Below, one piece after another: positions 19,919 to 21,115 of a stretch of DNA of 21,115 bases. Within the stretch, counting starts at the first letter, position 1; each line of letters starts with the position of its first letter. This stretch comes from Reticulitermes lucifugus (taxonomy: Eukaryota; Arthropoda; Insecta; Blattodea; Rhinotermitidae). Location: positions 57,291 to 78,405 of the forward strand of contig JAKCWW010001082.1 of assembly GCA_026260175.1 (NCBI GenBank). The letters run 5' to 3'. The notes under the pieces are model-generated. The model made no database searches. It saw only the letters and a list, made by a program, of their open reading frames with translations, and was not told where the DNA came from. A program made the translations under genes and the position numbers.

Positions 19919-20185
19919 AGTTCACCCTAGAACAGGCCATGAAGGCCCAGCAGGGGAGTAGAGTACTCTTTCTTTAACTTTGGCACTAGATGGGGGTGGG
20001 TGGTCAACGCCATGCCGCGGCCACTTTACCCCAGGAAAGAGACCCAGCACCCCTTGTGCAGGAGGCTGGGTGGGCTGCAGCACTGGTCTGGACGGGTGCG
20101 GAAAATCTCGCCTCCACTGGGGTTAGATCCCCAGACCATCAGCCTGTAGCGAGTCACTATGCCGACTATGCTATCCCGGCCCACA
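19919..20185 (-). mobile_element. tRNA-derived SINE, type A-related, with imperfect 15-bp duplication
   Basis: On the minus strand the head has an A box TAGCATAGTCGG (20173-20162) and a decayed B box around 20119-20131. The body matches the type A SINE: CCAGACCAGTGCTGCAGCCC, CTTTCCTGGGGTAAAGTGGC and CATCTAGTGCCAAAGTTA. The flanks AGGTTCACAAGTAAA (19904-19918) and AGGCTCACAAGCAAA (20186-20200) agree at 13 of 15 positions, differing by two transitions. That is a good aged target-site duplication. The tail differs from the other type A copies, so it is probably a separate subfamily. Confidence 0.8.
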
Positions 20186-20884
20186 AGGCTCACAAGCAAA
20201 CAGATATATATAATAGAAGTTTGAAAGTGCGTTCAACTTAAAAGGATGTAAAATAAAGCCCTAGCTGCTCCTTCAACCCAAAAAAATACATGAAGGTGTC
20301 TTCTGGGAGACTTCAAGAAGTGTCTGAACAATAGCTGATTAAGGAAAAAGATGCCGTGCCCAGCACACAAGGTATGCGTATTGCACATCAGTTTAAATGG
20401 CCAGTTTTAAAGCAGCACAATACCCACGAGTAAGTCAGAATAATAGCTTAGTAATGAAATACCAGCCCATGGCATAATACAGGGCTTGGGCACATTAATT
20501 CAACCAGGGGGACCTGACTTTGAACTTTACCCAGTGCTGACACTAGTGTGAGCTTGCCAGAAGTCACCACCCTGATGTGGTTCCAGGCAGAATTTTGATG
20601 CCAAAACAAATTTTTAAACAATAAAGTAGAAGCCCACCGTGGTGTGAATGGTCATGTGGTACTGGCCTGTTGCCCTGAACCACACAGCACCCAGGGCTGA
20701 AAGGGAGGGAAGGGATAAGGCAGGAGAAGAAGAGGAATGTGTGTGTGCAGAACAAGAAACTCAGGAAGGTGGTGGGATAATAACAGAAATGAAGGGAGCA
20801 TTGGAGTCTGATGTTACATATTAAAAATAAGAAAGTAATACAAGTCTTGAGATGATTCCTGTGTTTTGGGATAAGACCACTCTA

Positions 20885-21030
20885 CATGTCATCATATCAC
20901 AGAAGACTGGACTCTTCTTCAGCACTGCCGTGAGAACCTCAAATCTCAAATTCAAAATCTCCCAGTACAACAGTCACAACCAGTCACCTGAAGATGGAAG
21001 AAGGGCCAACTTTTGAAATGTTATGTATGT
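20885..21030 (+). repeat. Dispersed repeat fragment, related to 19530-19680
   Basis: It contains CACAGAAGACTGGACTCTTC, GAGAACCTCAAATCTCAAAT, then CACCTGAAGATGGAAGAAGG and CTTTTGAAATGTTATGT. These correspond to the two blocks of the fragment at 19530-19680 but in the opposite order, as expected if both were cut from a tandemly repeated unit. Confidence 0.4.
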
Positions 21031-21052
21031 CAGATGTACCTCAGTGCTCAAT

Positions 21053-21115
21053 ACAGTAGAACCCGGATAAGAAGTCCCCGCATAAGAAGTTTTCCCCTGT
21101 AAGAAGTCTGATTTT
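21053..21115 (+). mobile_element. Possible pogo-like transposon terminus at window edge
   Basis: A CAGTAGAACCCGGATAAGAA start follows TA at 21051-21052 (AATACAGTAG). The unit TAAGAAGT recurs three times with CCCC-containing spacers. The CAGTAGAACC start fits pogo/Tigger terminal repeats. The element runs off the window, so this is tentative. Confidence 0.45.

Larger units (their letters stand above)
17192..21115 (+). other. spri: Intron downstream of the last visible exon (partial)
   Basis: It begins with a strong donor (GTAAGT at 17192). I searched it for a Ras-association exon or a 3' end and found none. From 17200 to 19500 it is plain AT-rich sequence. It then holds dispersed repeat fragments (about 19530-19680 and 20885-21030), a SINE (19919-20185), an unassigned stretch at 20210-20870 and a possible transposon terminus at the edge. 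Confidence 0.65.

Overview
The window is animal, almost certainly insect, nuclear DNA. It is AT-rich and holds one interrupted gene whose exons have canonical GT-AG boundaries. The rest is intron filled with tRNA-derived SINEs, decayed non-LTR retrotransposon tails, pogo/Tigger-type DNA-transposon ends, foldback repeats and microsatellites. The repeat complement looks most like Blattodea (cockroach or termite). That placement comes from repeat character remembered, not from a search.

The gene lies on the + strand and is a RIN-family Rab5 guanine-nucleotide exchange factor, the orthologue of Drosophila sprint (spri). Four internal coding exons can be placed: 1390-1886, 11951-12219, 13545-13868 and 16931-17191. 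Their phases join without any adjustment (A to B phase 1, B to C phase 0, C to D phase 0) and give about 450 continuous residues. These cover a Ser/Asn-rich linker, the RIN-homology (RH) region and the VPS9 domain, including the GADD-FLP and EGGYYLT motifs that contact the Rab GTPase. The upstream SH2 domain and the C-terminal Ras-association domain expected for this family are not seen. The coding sequence enters in phase 2 at 1390 and leaves in phase 0 at 17191, so the gene runs off both sides of the window.

Layout: 1-1389 is upstream intron with a 62-bp palindrome and an old SINE. 1887-11950 is a 10-kb intron with a non-LTR 3' tail (minus strand), AG and TTA microsatellites, a Tigger/pogo-like end, a second SINE type, an RT C-terminal remnant, a CpG-rich block (about 6470-9640) with a foldback element, a SINE with a clean 9-bp target duplication and another SINE. 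12220-13544 has a nearly perfect 50-bp-arm hairpin bordered by 13-bp direct repeats. 13869-16930 has a CpG-decayed SINE. 17192-21115 is intron with a SINE flanked by an imperfect 15-bp duplication, dispersed repeat fragments and the start of a possible pogo-like TIR at the window edge.

I found no CRISPR array, prokaryotic feature, functional tRNA or rRNA gene, and no second convincing host gene. The least ordinary signals are the 12317-12425 hairpin, the 458-519 palindrome, and the CpG-rich intronic block in which SINE copies keep CpGs that related copies near the exons have lost.
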